A stretch of 64,000 bases of DNA from positions 351,615 through 415,614 of the forward strand of contig NMRB01000305.1 of assembly GCA_002633025.1 (NCBI GenBank), given 5' to 3'. Position 1 is the first letter of the stretch. Every line of letters begins with the position of its first letter. A program made the translations under genes and the position numbers. This stretch comes from Notospermus geniculatus (lineage: Eukaryota > Nemertea > Pilidiophora > Heteronemertea > Lineidae). The notes below the pieces were generated by a model. The model was not told the origin of the DNA. It ran no database searches and saw only the letters and a list, made by a program, of their open reading frames with translations. This document shows positions 1 to 11,170 of this stretch, in pieces.

Positions 1-86
1 CAACAAACTTAAGATGTTTGCCAGGGTACTGTAGTGCTGAAAGAGAACATCTCTTCTCAGGAGTATGCATTCTTTTTAGGCCCAGG

Positions 87-1014
87 CTACAGGTACGGCA
101 GCCGTACACTAAAATAAAAATTCTAGGGATACGGCAGTCTTGTTATTACACTGCGCATGCTCAGTTTACTGCCGTATTATAATACGGCACTGCCGTATCC
201 GAACAGTCATTGGCTATTGATACGGCAGAAGAATTGCGCATGCGTAAATATCTTCTTTTATTCCCGCGCTGCGCCTGCGCAGTTTTCTGCCGTATCTTCA
301 CCGAGATGGGCTAGGGATACGGCAGGGACTCTCCCCTATTACGGCAGTGCCGTACCAGCATGATTTTTATACTAGAGATTGGCAGATCAAGGAGGATGTA
401 CCATGAAGTATCTGAGTGTAGGCAAGGCCTACTTCGTTGCACTTCTAAAGGAATTGGCCCATACGTCACTTCGACAGTTTGACCTCCCGCCAACACCAAA
501 ATGAACGTCTAGACTCTAATAAAAATTCAAATTCGTCTAATGATTCATGCGACTTGTTAAATCTCCCAAACATCGCCCGAGGGATGTGCACGGAAAATGA
601 ACTTAGAATTTTTCACAAAAAAAAGACAAAAAAAGAAAAACGAAAGTGCAAAAAGAAGAAGTGCAACCGCGAGGGATCGAACCCGGCGCCCCGGATTCAC
701 GGCCCCACGCTCTACTATACAAGCCAGCGGGCCAGCTGGTCGAGTGTGGAAAATTCGATCATCCCAACAATCAGTGCTTTAAATAATATCCTGCCCAAAT
801 CATACTGACACGATCAAACCCTGATCAAATCCTGACCCCCTTCCCCAAACGATGTCTGGAATATAAATCACGCCTAAAGAGACCGCTATTGTTTTAAATC
901 ATAGTTCATTGTTTTGCGTAGGCCTGTTGGGGAAATGCAAGTTGCTGCGCATGTGCACAAACTATGCCGTACCCCTAGCCGATGGGTTTATGAGTACGGC
1001 TGCCGTACCTGTAG
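87..1014. mobile_element. Non-autonomous DNA transposon, 0.93 kb, with 21 bp terminal inverted repeats
   Basis: The 21 bases at 87-107 are the exact reverse complement of 994-1014. Inside, the motif TACGGCAG or its complement CTGCCGTA recurs in both orientations near 129, 170-200, 218, 287, 317 and 338-357, mostly in the left third, like subterminal transposase-binding repeats. No transposase reading frame is present, so this would be a deletion derivative or MITE. A clear target-site duplication is not visible. The smaller unit 91-358 could itself be an older foldback. Confidence 0.6.
655..735 (-). repeat. tRNA-like segment, possible tRNA-derived SINE head
   Basis: On the minus strand this stretch has a good B-box-like sequence (GGGTTCGATCCC) preceded at the expected distance by an A-box-like TGGCTTGTATAGTAGAGCG. 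The anticodon stem does not pair well, so I do not call a functional tRNA. It is more likely a decayed tRNA pseudogene or SINE promoter lying inside the larger inverted-repeat element. Confidence 0.4.
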
Positions 1015-1393
1015 ACAGTTCGTTCTTTTTAAGGCTGAAAGTGAAATGAGGTTGTTAAGGTGATTCAACAGCAGGGCAATACTTATGATATCTGAAATTG
1101 AGCAACTGATATTATTGTTATAACAATACACAAAACAAGGATAAAGCAAAAACGCCAAAAACTCAAGACGAAGCCTACAACTAACTATGAAGGTAAGCTG
1201 GTAAGGGTATGATCCATTGTCATTCGCCATTGAACATTACTGATTGTACACAGTGGTAGGCCCTACACACTGTTGCTTCCCTACTATGTCCCTACCTAGG
1301 ATCTGATCATACCATTAGCACCACTGACAAACGGCAGGCCTTAGAGTAAAAGAAAGAGAAGACGCTGAAACTGGCACGGCTGATCAAACTCAC

Positions 1394-1752
1394 CAATTTT
1401 CCTCATTTTCTTGGTCTTGCTGAACAAAGCCAACATCATTGTCTAAATCTAATATTTCCAACTCTTCTTTTGATGGTTCATAGAAACAAGCATTGTACTC
1501 TGCAAGTGTACTATCCTTGCTAGCAGAAGTGAACCTAGTTTTTGGTTTAGTTACAGGTTTATCTGAGTTCACATTTTCAATGTCTGAAATAGAGAGCTGA
1601 TCCTTGTTATTTTGTGAATTCTGCTGATTCTGAATATTTTGTTCTTGTTGTTTGGTGCGCAGAATTTCGTTCTGGCGCTCTAATTTTCGGACCAAGTCTT
1701 GAAGTTTTTGGACTTCAAGTTCTGGATCAATTGTATCGTCCACTGCTTCCAT
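1394..1752 (-). CDS. SLAIN motif-containing protein, first coding exon only
   Basis: The exon starts at an ATG (reverse complement of 1750-1752) and ends at a good GTGAGT donor just below 1394, in phase 2 after 119 codons. Its N-terminus reads MEAVDDTIDPELEVQKLQDL and continues as a coiled coil with the pattern LVRKLERQNEILR. This closely matches the start of SLAIN1/SLAIN2, which has MED/MEA, an acidic spacer, then EVxKLQELVKKLEKQNEQLR. SLAIN proteins bind EB1 and ch-TOG at growing microtubule plus ends and promote persistent polymerisation. After the coiled coil come a Gln/Asn-rich linker and an acidic stretch. The remaining exons should lie beyond base 1. An in-frame upstream ATG at 1812 would add 20 residues, but the family alignment favours 1752. 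Confidence 0.75.
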
Positions 1753-2499
1753 TGGTTGGTAATTACGGGGCGATTCGAAGCACAAATTCATAGAAATATT
1801 CCAAGGTGTCAAAAATTATTTCCGACCATCGGCCATTTTGTCGATGTCTGAACATGCGCAGTCCGGCCAAAACAAAAGGAAATCGCCAGACCATACTAAT
1901 CGATCACGCACGCTTCTGTAGACTGGTTCCTCTCTTTGCCGCTCCACTCTCGCGGCGCTACTGTCTATGGCAAGCCCATTCGGAACTCCCGAAGGCAACT
2001 GCTCGGCAATTTCCGTAGACACTCGCATTTCCCCTCGGACACAATTCCAAGGCAGCCATCTTGAATGCGCAACGATTTCAATGCATTCCTGGTGGTTTGG
2101 ATGCGGTCGCCTCATCACACCCTGCGCATGAACGAAATAGTTCACACAAAAACGTTGCGTTATTGATCAATAATTGGCAGATTGGATGACATATCGGTAA
2201 GTTTATATATAATATGCCTCAACTTATCCAGGAAATAAGGTTGGATGTCTTTAGCAGGCCAAAATTCGGCGAAAATAGTTCGACGGTCGGTCACGTGGGT
2301 TTGTTGATAACAACATGGCTGCCTTGGACTTGTGTCCGAGGTGAAATGCGCCGCACAGTGGATAGATAAGCAGTTCGCCTCAGGTCGTTCCGAATGTGGC
2401 AAGCCAAAGCGGGAAAAATCATTCTCAACTTAGAGCTTGAAACTTTGCCAGATTTCAATGCTTTCCCGAAGTATGACGGAAAGACCCGAGGTGTTCCGA

Positions 2500-3490
2500 A
2501 TGCGGGAAAAATGTCAGGACAGAAACACCACGTCAGGAGTAACAAAAATTTGTCAGAAATCTATAACATCATGTCAGAATTTGACAATCTATTCAGGAGT
2601 TACAAAAAACATGTTAGGGTTAAGAAAACATGTCACGGATTTAATAAACAACTACAACTGACAACCTAACCACAAAGGGCCAAACAACAAACCCAAAAAT
2701 TCCAGAAGGTTCGATAAATAACAAGGTACAAAGGGCCTCATGATAAGGTTCAAAAGGGCTCATGAGCACTAAGGGTACATTCCAAGAAGAACTATGCCTG
2801 CTGTACACGATCAATCATTTTCATCCAATTTTCACAAAATGGCATTACAAAACCTGTCCAGTTGCATAACCTCCATTCATAAAATGACATTCGTAATCAG
2901 AAAACTCTGATTCAGGAGGGTTAATTGTTCAATAAATATCCACGCCCGCCGTACACGGTCAAATTTTATCAATTCGTCATTCAAAAATAGGACCGGCTCT
3001 ATTCCATCAATCTTTGATTGACGCAAAATATTTCATCCAATTTCCCACCGTACACGATCAATCTTTTTGGTCAAGTTTTTTTCATCCAACTTTGAGGGAT
3101 CGTGTACACCGGGCATTACAAGAAAAAATGAAATGTACTAACTGCAATAAAAAAGCCTCCACAGTACAGGTGTGACAGGAATCAACGTCCTAGGCAATAG
3201 TCTGTTCTTCGAATGGTCATGGTCTCTCTGGCCGTATAAATGTATTTTACTCCCACGCTGAACAATAAGACGGGACTTTGTTTTCTGGGGGGACATGGCG
3301 TCCAGATGTGATCGCGCGTTTGAGGGCAAGCCAAAGCGGAAAAAATGTCAGGAAAAAAACCACGTCAGGAATAACAAAAATTTGTCAGAAATCTATAAAA
3401 TCATGTCAGAATTTTACAAATCTATTCAGGAGTTACAAAAAACATGTTAGGATTTAAAAGAAAACATGTCACGGATTTAATAAACATATC
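2500..3490 (+). repeat. Dispersed direct repeat, two copies of about 155 bp
   Basis: The block at about 2500-2652, built of short modules such as GTCAGAAATCTATAA, AGGAGTTACAAAAAACATGT and ACATGTCACGGATTTAATAA, recurs in the same order and orientation at about 3330-3487 with scattered substitutions. A partial third start (CAAGCCAAAGCGGGAAAAAT) is at 2400. The sequence between the copies looks non-coding. No terminal inverted repeats or gene were recognised. Confidence 0.6.
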
Positions 3491-4435
3491 AGAGTCCTCC
3501 TTATCATCATAATTTCGTGATGGCATCGCCGACGTCATCGTCGTCGTCCTTTCGGTAACACCAAAAACTGTGCAGTTCTTCTGATGGGAAAGAAAGTCGC
3601 TGTAAAATAGTATGAGCAGCTAGAGAGATTAGGCCTACATCTGTCTTCACCATGAAGAAGCCTGTTGTTAACAAAACGGCTTTACAAATTCTATCCATGA
3701 GCAAATATTGGTATGTCCCCTTTCACTGTCACGCCTCCCCAAAGACGATTTTAAAGGAATTTATCCTGACACGGTCGTGAGTGAAAACAGCTCGAATCGG
3801 GGCTACCCGGTGCTTTGGTCATTTTTGTAAAGGCCTTTGAAAACTCGTGAGAGGACAATTTTGAATAAGGTAAGTGACAGTCACTGTCTGTCCCATCCGA
3901 CCTGACGGAAAGTAAACCACGGGTGCCATATCGTGTCATGTGTAGTTTCAAAACGAATGGTTCATGAAAGACAACCAATTAGTGGCGGGATCGCTGCTGT
4001 TTGTTGACATTTTTCTCAACTCATTACGCTGCACGAAACCTGTGCCGTCTGCCAGAGACCAAACAACTTTTCAGACACGTCGTCACGTTTGAAATAGGCT
4101 GGTCTCGCGAGGGATGGGACAGTCGGAGCTCGTACCCCTGGCACGAGGACACATGCAGGTACTGCCTGGGTGATCAAGGGGAACGAACACATTCTCCCTG
4201 GATTTCCTGACCGACGTCGCCCATTTCTCAAAGACGTCTTTCGACCTTTCGACGCACTATATTTACTATCTTGGACTGAAGGATTCGCATTGAACGCTGC
4301 TGAGAATATCACTGTGTCATGAAGTTGGACTACACGTCTTTCAACGTGGAAGAGTTCGTTGTTATTCTTTGCCCTGGGATACGACGGCACGTTGAAAAAA
4401 CTTGAAACTCGCGCCTTCTGCACACTTCAGTTCGT

Positions 4436-4623
4436 CCACAGGTGCCTGGAGGACGGTCAGTGAGTAAATAAGGGCCGTTTTACTGACAACACCCCGTTTT
4501 ACGGACAACGTGGCGCCGAGCTACGAGGTACTTCGTAGCTCGGCGCCACGTTGTCCGTAAAACGGGGTGTTGTCAGTAAAACGGCCCTTATTTACTCACT
4601 GACCGTCCTCCAGGCACCTGTGG
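4436..4623. repeat. Near-perfect inverted repeat, about 90 bp arms and a loop of a few bases
   Basis: Left arm 4436-4526 is the reverse complement of right arm 4533-4623 with essentially no mismatch. The centre is AGCTACGA, a loop of about 6 bases, then TCGTAGCT. Identity stops abruptly after CCTGTGG. Such a tight hairpin is either a very recent foldback or a cloning or assembly inversion artefact. Confidence 0.8.
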
Positions 4624-6398
4624 TTCGTCAAACCAGCCACCTCTCTGTCTGTTCTCGGGACTCCACGCGTCAAGAATCAATTGGAAAGTTAGTAAAAAAA
4701 AACAATCAGTTTAACGTAATCGATAAATTATTCATGCCCTGCAATGGACCGTGACAGACGACAGGCAATATTAGAGAATCGCCAGGGGTTCAATAATGAG
4801 TCCAGGCGGGATCCTGTGTTTACATCCTATGAGTCCATGACAACATTTGAGAGAGATTGCAAAGCATGCTCTATTGCTTTTGACGTCTGCTCTTGTAAAT
4901 TGGTCACACTGAGGTTTGAGTGCTTTGCTGCCTGGACTGAGACATTCAATAATATGACTGAACAGATTGAATGAAACCGTCAAAGCAAACATCATCCACT
5001 CGGAAAACACTTTTTCTTTTTTTATCTTGCATTGCGTGACCTGTACGATTCATCTTTGCACTTAGATGCAGCTATTTCACTTGCTATGTTAGTGCGCTAG
5101 GAATGGAAGGGAGCAGGATCCAGTGGTTGATATTGTCAACTCCTCAGTGACATATCGGACGGACCTAAGAAAATCTTGACTCAGGACAGAGATTGACGGC
5201 ATTTGTTCGTCCGCCCTCTCCTGAGCTTTAGAAAGTGGATTATCCAGGAATTAAAGTGGATTTATTAAAATTATTCTTCTCTTCATGCCATCAAAGAAAA
5301 GTATCAAAAGAAAGCGATCAAAATAAGCCAGTGGATATTCCAAAGATGATTCAATAGACGCTGTCTTCGGATAAGATAAAAATTTGATATGATAGACAAA
5401 CTGAATGGAATGTTCTGACACAGCTGTCTATCAGTGTTCGATATCTAAATACCATCAAACTGTAGGCCTATTCAACTGACAGGCATTTGTCCAAATTCTG
5501 AAGAGTTCGTTTTAAAAAAGGGAAACCTTTTATACTGGGATAAGTGTTGTCATGAGGTATATCGGAAACCATATCAATAACCGTTTATAGTATGGTATAG
5601 CATCAGAAGGTGTGCGGACGAAATCGAAAATCGTCCGGGAAAAAAAGACTTGTTGCCGTAGGCTACCGTACTGGGATGTCAATGTCGTGTTTCAGTGCAC
5701 TTGTCGAGAATGAATCCGTGGACGGACTTCAGCGCATTTTAAAAAGTCTATACCTTTCGTACATTCGCCGACACCAGGAATTAAAGGACAAATTGACAGT
5801 GATCACAGCTATGGTGCCGACATTTTCGCATACTGACGAGGTGGGCCTACAGGGAAAGTAAGTGGTGCAATCATATGAATCGGAACGAAGCCACTTTTCG
5901 TCGTGTCGTGTTTACGTCTTGTTGTAGAAGGGACGTCAGGGACACTCGCGGGGAATACTAGTAGTCTTCTCCGAAAAGGGCTCAAATCAGATACATGTAA
6001 TGTGACAAACTACTTCTTTAGAAGCGGATGTGAACTTGTTCCTTATACCCCGAAGAGGAGCTGTCCGAAACGGATGTAGTATTATGATTACATGTATTTT
6101 TCTTCTTGATATCTTATATACCATATGACACCGCGGATAACATGATATGTCTCTTCATAATGTGATCTAGCAAGGATTAAATGACATAGCTACCAACTTG
6201 GCCCCAAGGTGCAGTTTCTATTATTACATCGTCTGGAAGATTAAACTTTAATACTGGAGATATTGCTTACAAAATTTGGCAAAAAGATTGATTAGTTTGG
6301 ATTATTTATCGAGGACGCGGTTGGGTCCGCCTGTGCATTAAAACAGACAAGATTTGTTCATCTACCGTATCGTAATATACGTACTGTGATATCTCATC

Positions 6399-8108
6399 AT
6401 GTCCGTCCAACAGAAAAAGGTGACCAATCCGTCTAAAATGAACGGGGACAACCTCCTGCAGCTGAAATACATGAAGAACGCCGAGACGAGCCCGCGCGTT
6501 TTGTCGTACAACATGGCGACACGGGTCGAAATGTCGCGGAAAATAACCTGGGGTTTCAGGGAGCAGGCCCTGAACTTGGAAAAGGTGAAAAAGGGACAAT
6601 ATCTGTACTATAAACAGTTAAAACGACTTCAGCAGGAGAAACGGTCGTTACAGCAGCAGTCGTATCGTTATAAACAGGAGGAGGCGAGGTTGGATGTGGA
6701 ACACGTCAAACGCGACAAGCGAATACGCAAAGTTCTCGATGATTATGAGGAAAAATCTCGGTCGATTATCGAGGATATTCTAAAAGCAACCCAGAAACGG
6801 TATAAGAAAAGACCGGTGGAGTCTGAGTTGAACGATGAGGACAGGCATGGCCAGGGTGAGGAGGAGAACGAAGCTGAGGAAGAGAGACGGAGGGAGGAAG
6901 AGGAGAGACGGGAAGAGGAAGAACTACGGCAGGCAGAGGAGGAGGAGGAAGAGAGAGCGGATACTTTCGATGAGGAACCTTCGGGTGATCGGGAAGGTTC
7001 GGGAAACGATCGGGAAGGTTCGGGAAACGTCCGGCTACGGCAGGTGTGGAAACCGGCGGATGCGGAAAAACACTCAGAGAGGAGAGGATCTGTTTATATC
7101 GAGTACATGTACGTAAAACCTGGTGCTAGGACGCTGACTATCGAAGCAGTGGAAGACAATAATACCAAAAGTAGATCAAAAAGAAAACAAAGTCAGGTGT
7201 CTCCTCACCAATTTGAAAATGACGGTGATTTTGACGATAATTCGAGAATGCCGCGACGGTTGTCCTTACGCAGAAGATCTTCCAAAACTGTTGAAGTCAA
7301 CTTGAAATCTCCAAATGAACCGAAAACTGTTGTCAGATCAAGGAGCCCGGAAGTGACCGATGATGGTAACCATGGCAATGAGCAGACGACAGATTTGCAA
7401 GCGAAGAATGTCAGGAATAAAGCAAAGGAACAGTCTTCTAATTCTGTCGTTGGAAGCCAGCCGGAGAATCAGAGTAACCAAGATGAGATAACTGCTGTTG
7501 GGAAAGCAAACGGTCTTGGCTCCCAGACGGACATTTCTTTGCCTAAATTGGAGATGCCACAACCAACTCCCAAGTCGAGGCTCTCTCAGCAGTTCAAGGC
7601 ATTGCCCGCCATCAGCGAGAACCGTGCACTGGTGAATCAAGAAATTGTGGAAGAGGACCTTGATAAGGAGGCAAAAAAGGCCCCGGATGTTAAAGAGAGG
7701 ATGTTGAGGGATACGCAAGTGTTGATAGTTACACCGACAGGTGAGGAGGAGGCGTCCATTGATTCAAGGTCAAGGTCAAGCTCAAGTAGCAATAGTTCCC
7801 CGACAAAGAAGGCAAAGACACCGAAGAGTAACATCGAATACATAAAGCAAAAACAGCTTGAACGGGAAGAGGAGAAGAAGAAAGTCCTTTGTCTTCCTTA
7901 CACCGCGTACACGATGGATAAAGAGGGAAAAGTGGTCCCGATGTTGGGGCCACCGAAACCGATGAATACTGAACCACCAAACAATTACGAGAAATACAAG
8001 CGTGACAAGCTGCTGAAACGAACGCGGGACAGACAACGAGTGGAGACCGAGAATCTTGAGAGGTTTATGGAGAGGATAAGTGAAGACGGTAAGGAACGGG
8101 TAAACTAG
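6399..8108 (+). CDS. Single-exon highly charged coiled-coil protein, 569 aa, family not recognised
   Basis: An uninterrupted frame runs from an ATG at 6399 to TAG at 8106-8108, far longer than chance. Residues about 50-135 are a Lys/Glu/Gln-rich coiled coil (LKRLQQEKRSLQQQSYRYKQ is typical). Residues about 148-190 are almost pure Glu/Arg. A short direct repeat (DREGSGN) follows. The middle is Ser/Lys-rich and looks disordered, with an SRSRSSSSSNSSPTKK patch near residue 455. The C-terminal 90 residues look more ordered: a charged helix, then LCLPYTAYTMDKEGKVVPML, then a second helix (LKRTRDRQRVETENLERF). No signal peptide, membrane span or enzyme motif is visible. I cannot assign a function. 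A scaffold or cytoskeletal role is only a guess. Upstream splicing of a 5' UTR is possible. Confidence 0.6.
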   Translation: MSVQQKKVTNPSKMNGDNLLQLKYMKNAETSPRVLSYNMATRVEMSRKITWGFREQALNLEKVKKGQYLYYKQLKRLQQEKRSLQQQSYRYKQEEARLDVEHVKRDKRIRKVLDDYEEKSRSIIEDILKATQKRYKKRPVESELNDEDRHGQGEEENEAEEERRREEEERREEEELRQAEEEEEERADTFDEEPSGDREGSGNDREGSGNVRLRQVWKPADAEKHSERRGSVYIEYMYVKPGARTLTIEAVEDNNTKSRSKRKQSQVSPHQFENDGDFDDNSRMPRRLSLRRRSSKTVEVNLKSPNEPKTVVRSRSPEVTDDGNHGNEQTTDLQAKNVRNKAKEQSSNSVVGSQPENQSNQDEITAVGKANGLGSQTDISLPKLEMPQPTPKSRLSQQFKALPAISENRALVNQEIVEEDLDKEAKKAPDVKERMLRDTQVLIVTPTGEEEASIDSRSRSSSSSNSSPTKKAKTPKSNIEYIKQKQLEREEEKKKVLCLPYTAYTMDKEGKVVPMLGPPKPMNTEPPNNYEKYKRDKLLKRTRDRQRVETENLERFMERISEDGKERVN

Positions 8109-8134
8109 CGTCTTCCAGAAAGATCTTTTAGATG

Positions 8135-8299
8135 TAAAGGCGCGTTTCCACAGCGGATTTCCCCGTGTTTTGCGAGCTGTGCGGTTTTCATGCGGTTTTC
8201 GATAATCCTACCAATAGCGTGTTGGTTATGCCTGTGAAAACCGCTCTGGCGCCGCAAACCGCGCGGCAGGAATCCGCCGAAGTGGAAACGGGCCTTTAC
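8135..8299. mobile_element. MITE with GCGTTTCCAC-type inverted ends
   Basis: The ends (TAAAGGCGCGTTTCCAC and GTGGAAACGGGCCTTTA) are imperfect inverted repeats. Internal segments (GCGGATTTCCCCG, ATGCCTGTGAAAACCGCTC) are shared with a second copy at 48764-48950 in a C2CD3 intron, which defines a dispersed family. It lies 27 bp downstream of the coiled-coil gene stop codon and is therefore probably inside its 3' UTR. Confidence 0.75.
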
Positions 8300-9430
8300 A
8301 GATTCTCCGCCGGCCGGCGCGTGGTTCCAAGTTGTCGAAAGTATATCAGAGTCCAATACATTTATGTTGTCCTCAGAAAGCTTTAAGTTTATTAGTCAGT
8401 ACAGGCCTAAAATCGACCAACTCATGATCAAAATAGCCTCATTCCTTTTGACAAAGAAGGCAATTGCATATTGATGAGGACCTACGCACGCACTGCAATG
8501 TCCACAGTCCCTAATTGGATCGTTCTTTCTTTAAACATGACAGTGAGAGTAGGCCTACCTACCTAACTCTTTAGCATGGATACCCACCACTGTGTTTTAT
8601 TCATTGGCTTTGTAAGCGTCTGCGCAAGAGACATGAAAGAAATCCAATAATGTAAGAGAGGAACGCACCAACTGAAGGCCTATTAACAGACAACAAAATA
8701 TTCCAACCATAACTCTTCTTAATATTCCTTCTTTACGACACTTTAAAAGCATTTCCCTTTGACAATACTGCTTTTTATGATAGAATGATCACACATTCAT
8801 CAGTTATTCCTCTCCATTTCTGTATAACATTTCCGATTATAAAGGTGCTTTTATATTTGACCCACTCCTGATAATGGTGACAGCACTTAAGTAAGTTAAT
8901 AAGATGTCGTCTTCTTCTCTTATTCATATCATAGACTTCACCACAACCGCTTGGCAACTAAGAAAACGAATATGTATGTTGGTGGTTGAGAAACCCTTCC
9001 TCCTGCCATCCCTTGTGCCCTCCCGAGTGGAGTTAGACCCCACTAACCATCTGAATCTATCCTCATGGCTACACCCGTCGATAGGCCCTTCTTTAATCCG
9101 TTCTCCCATAGCAGGGCTTTGGTCTCACTCCACTAGAGGGGGCAAAACCCCTGGTGTGGGAGGATGTCTTCATCCCGAGCCCTGAGGACTGCCCCCTCCC
9201 CCAGCTCACACGGGTGCTTCATTCTTCTCATCTCTTCCGTCCTCGAATAAAGACTCAATAAACTAGATTAGAGTGAATCTGTTCTTTTAGATGTTACGAC
9301 GAACTTTTCCACCTCTTCCGTTATTGTAAGACTATATTTTGATCGAAAAATGTACGGTGTCCTCCTCTTGGTATTCATGACGTCATTTTAAGTAGAGAGG
9401 TTTAGATGCGTCGCGTCGTCCTATCTTTGT
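8300..9430. other. Stretch without a recognised gene
   Basis: Mostly AT-rich. A GC-richer block at about 9000-9240 includes CCACTAGAGGGGGCAAAACC and an AATAAA at 9245, which may be an old repeat or 3' UTR. I found no convincing exon on either strand. Confidence 0.4.
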
Positions 9431-9436
9431 GTGTAG

Positions 9437-9797
9437 GGCTATCAGAGGAAGACGGTTTGCTTTATTCCCACTCATATTGGTGTTATTGTTGATTGCAGTT
9501 GAAGCTATGCCACCACCCCCAAACCCGAACCCGGATATCTCCATCAAAGAAATGGCTAAAATAATCGGCGGAGAGACTGACGAAAGGGAAAAGAGCCTGC
9601 CAGGGAACCTCATGATCTTCCTAAAAAATAAATATGACGAGTTACCTGAAGGTGTCGACCCAAACTCAATGGAGGCTTTGGCTCGGTGTAAATATTTACG
9701 AGATTATGACGCTGAGGCGGCGAAGGAAGCAAAAAAGTCAGGCAGACGACAGTCAAGTTGGCAAGTTAAGGCTCAGACAGTGGGAAATACTATGTAA
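9437..9797 (+). CDS. Candidate small secreted protein exon (weak)
   Basis: The open frame encodes a basic start (AIRGRRF), a hydrophobic run (ALFPLILVLLLIAVEA) that could be a signal peptide, then a Pro-rich segment (MPPPPNPNPD), a helical stretch with one Cys, and a basic tail (KKSGRRQ) that could be a prohormone cleavage site. It ends at TAA 9795-9797. There is no in-frame ATG upstream of the hydrophobic run, but a plausible acceptor (TTTGTGTGTAG) ends at 9436, so an upstream exon would be needed. A rival reading is that the pyrimidine-rich hydrophobic stretch is a splice tract ending in ATTGCAG near 9500, with translation starting at MPPPP. I do not recognise the family. Confidence 0.3.
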
Positions 9798-11170
9798 TGA
9801 CTTAACTGGCGATATCAAGTCATTTAATCCAGCCGACCTGTTCAGCTCTATCAACTTGAATGATCTAAGTTGTCAATGTCACCATGGAGGTAGGCCTATT
9901 ATAATACCTCCATGATCTCACAGATTGGCTGAGTAGCTGTTTGCATATGAAATAAAAATGCATAATTTTGATTATTGATTATCCCTTATTTTTTCAACTT
10001 CTTCCTGGCATGATTTTCCGTCATCAGTAGGCCTATAGACATGCTGCCAGTTACATGGGGTCATTGGTTTCTCCATCTGATTATCACCAATCAGCCTATC
10101 TGGCCTGACGCCCATCTAAAGACGCAGTCGTCGATGGCCCGCCTTATTTGGGCAAGATGGTTTCAAACTCCTCCACATTGCCGCCGAATCCTTCATTTAC
10201 GAATAGGAGCAGTCAGCCTATCGCCAGAAGACGGCAGCAAAGTTCAAGCGGACCTTGGATGAATTATACTGACAGTATAATTCCTCCAAGAGCGGACCAA
10301 TACAATATAAAATTAGCTCCTGATTTGGTGCTCCGTCAAAAATAAATGGGTCCGCTAGGCATATGCGACGGCACTGCGGAGGAATTTGAGGTTTCTCTTG
10401 ATATTTTCATATGTTGCAGTTTCCGTTGCAATTTCGGGGAGCTAGGCGCGTTTTGTGGCCTCTATGTGAAGGGCTTCAAAAAGTCCATCGCTTAATGGAG
10501 TGCATCCAAGACATGGAAATCAGTGGCGGATCCCAAGGGCATGAGGGGGGGGGCGTGCCCGCGGCGCCGGGGGCTTCGCGCCTTCGGCGCTCATCCCACG
10601 GCCACGCCCGCCCCCCGTTCGGCAACTCTTGGATCCTCCTGTCGCACTTCTGGGAATCATCGATTACGTAATTTATACGTGAAAACGTAATTTTAAACGT
10701 GAAAAACGTAATTACGGAAACGTAATTCTCAAATGTCTAATCCGCGAAGCACGTGTTAGACTCATTCTTTACCCTCGTAACGCTCCGCAAACACGAGTAC
10801 AGCAGGGCGTGTCGAGGGCAGAGAACCAGTGTAAGCACGTGACATTTGTTTGGCTGCAGGGGGTCTGCGCATGCGTACATTGACTACTCACATGCTCTTC
10901 CGGTTTAAAGTATACATGTCAACATATAAGGTTTGATGTACCCCCCTCGAAGCTTTGTGTGGCGCCACGTGTTGCTTAAATCTCTTACAATTTTCTACTA
11001 TTGCCATCTAATGGCTACGCTACAAACTCGTGCTTATTCGAAACCGCTAGCTGGCGGTCCAGCATGTCCAGGGGAGGGCGGGTTTCGGTTTGTCTTCCTC
11101 TCTACCTTGCAATAGCCTATAGGCCTAGCGTGCATGGGCCTTAGGCTAAACTACAAATTTATTTCCAAAT
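9798..11170. other. Intergenic, with a GC-rich repeat fragment
   Basis: No supported gene. A short GC-rich repeat fragment sits at 10515-10625 (GTGGCGGATCCC then a G-run and a CGCCTTCGGCGC hairpin). Around 10660-10730 the motif AAACGTAATT is repeated several times in both orientations. A CACGTG-containing segment near 10965 resembles sequence bordering the satellite at 12760. Confidence 0.45.

Larger units (their letters stand above)
1753..6398. other. Long stretch without a recognised gene
   Basis: Open frames here are short, mostly overlap one another on both strands and match nothing I know. Contents are the 155 bp direct repeats (2500-3490), a long perfect palindrome (4436-4623) and AT-rich unique sequence. 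A frame at 5610-5861 (about 83 codons, basic N-terminus) could be an exon, since its end runs into a possible GTGGGC donor, but there is no supporting homology. The immediate upstream side of SLAIN (1753-2150) is GC-richer and may hold its promoter. Confidence 0.5.

Noticed and set aside
655-735. Functional tRNA gene
   Set aside because: A-box and B-box words are present, but the anticodon stem does not pair, so I list it only as tRNA-like.
4016-4423. 135-codon minus-strand frame
   Set aside because: No recognisable domain, no splice or start context, and competing frames on the other strand.
5610-5861. 83-codon plus-strand frame as an independent gene
   Set aside because: No homology, no clear promoter or poly(A), and the frame may end in an unproven donor. 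It is only mentioned in the region note.
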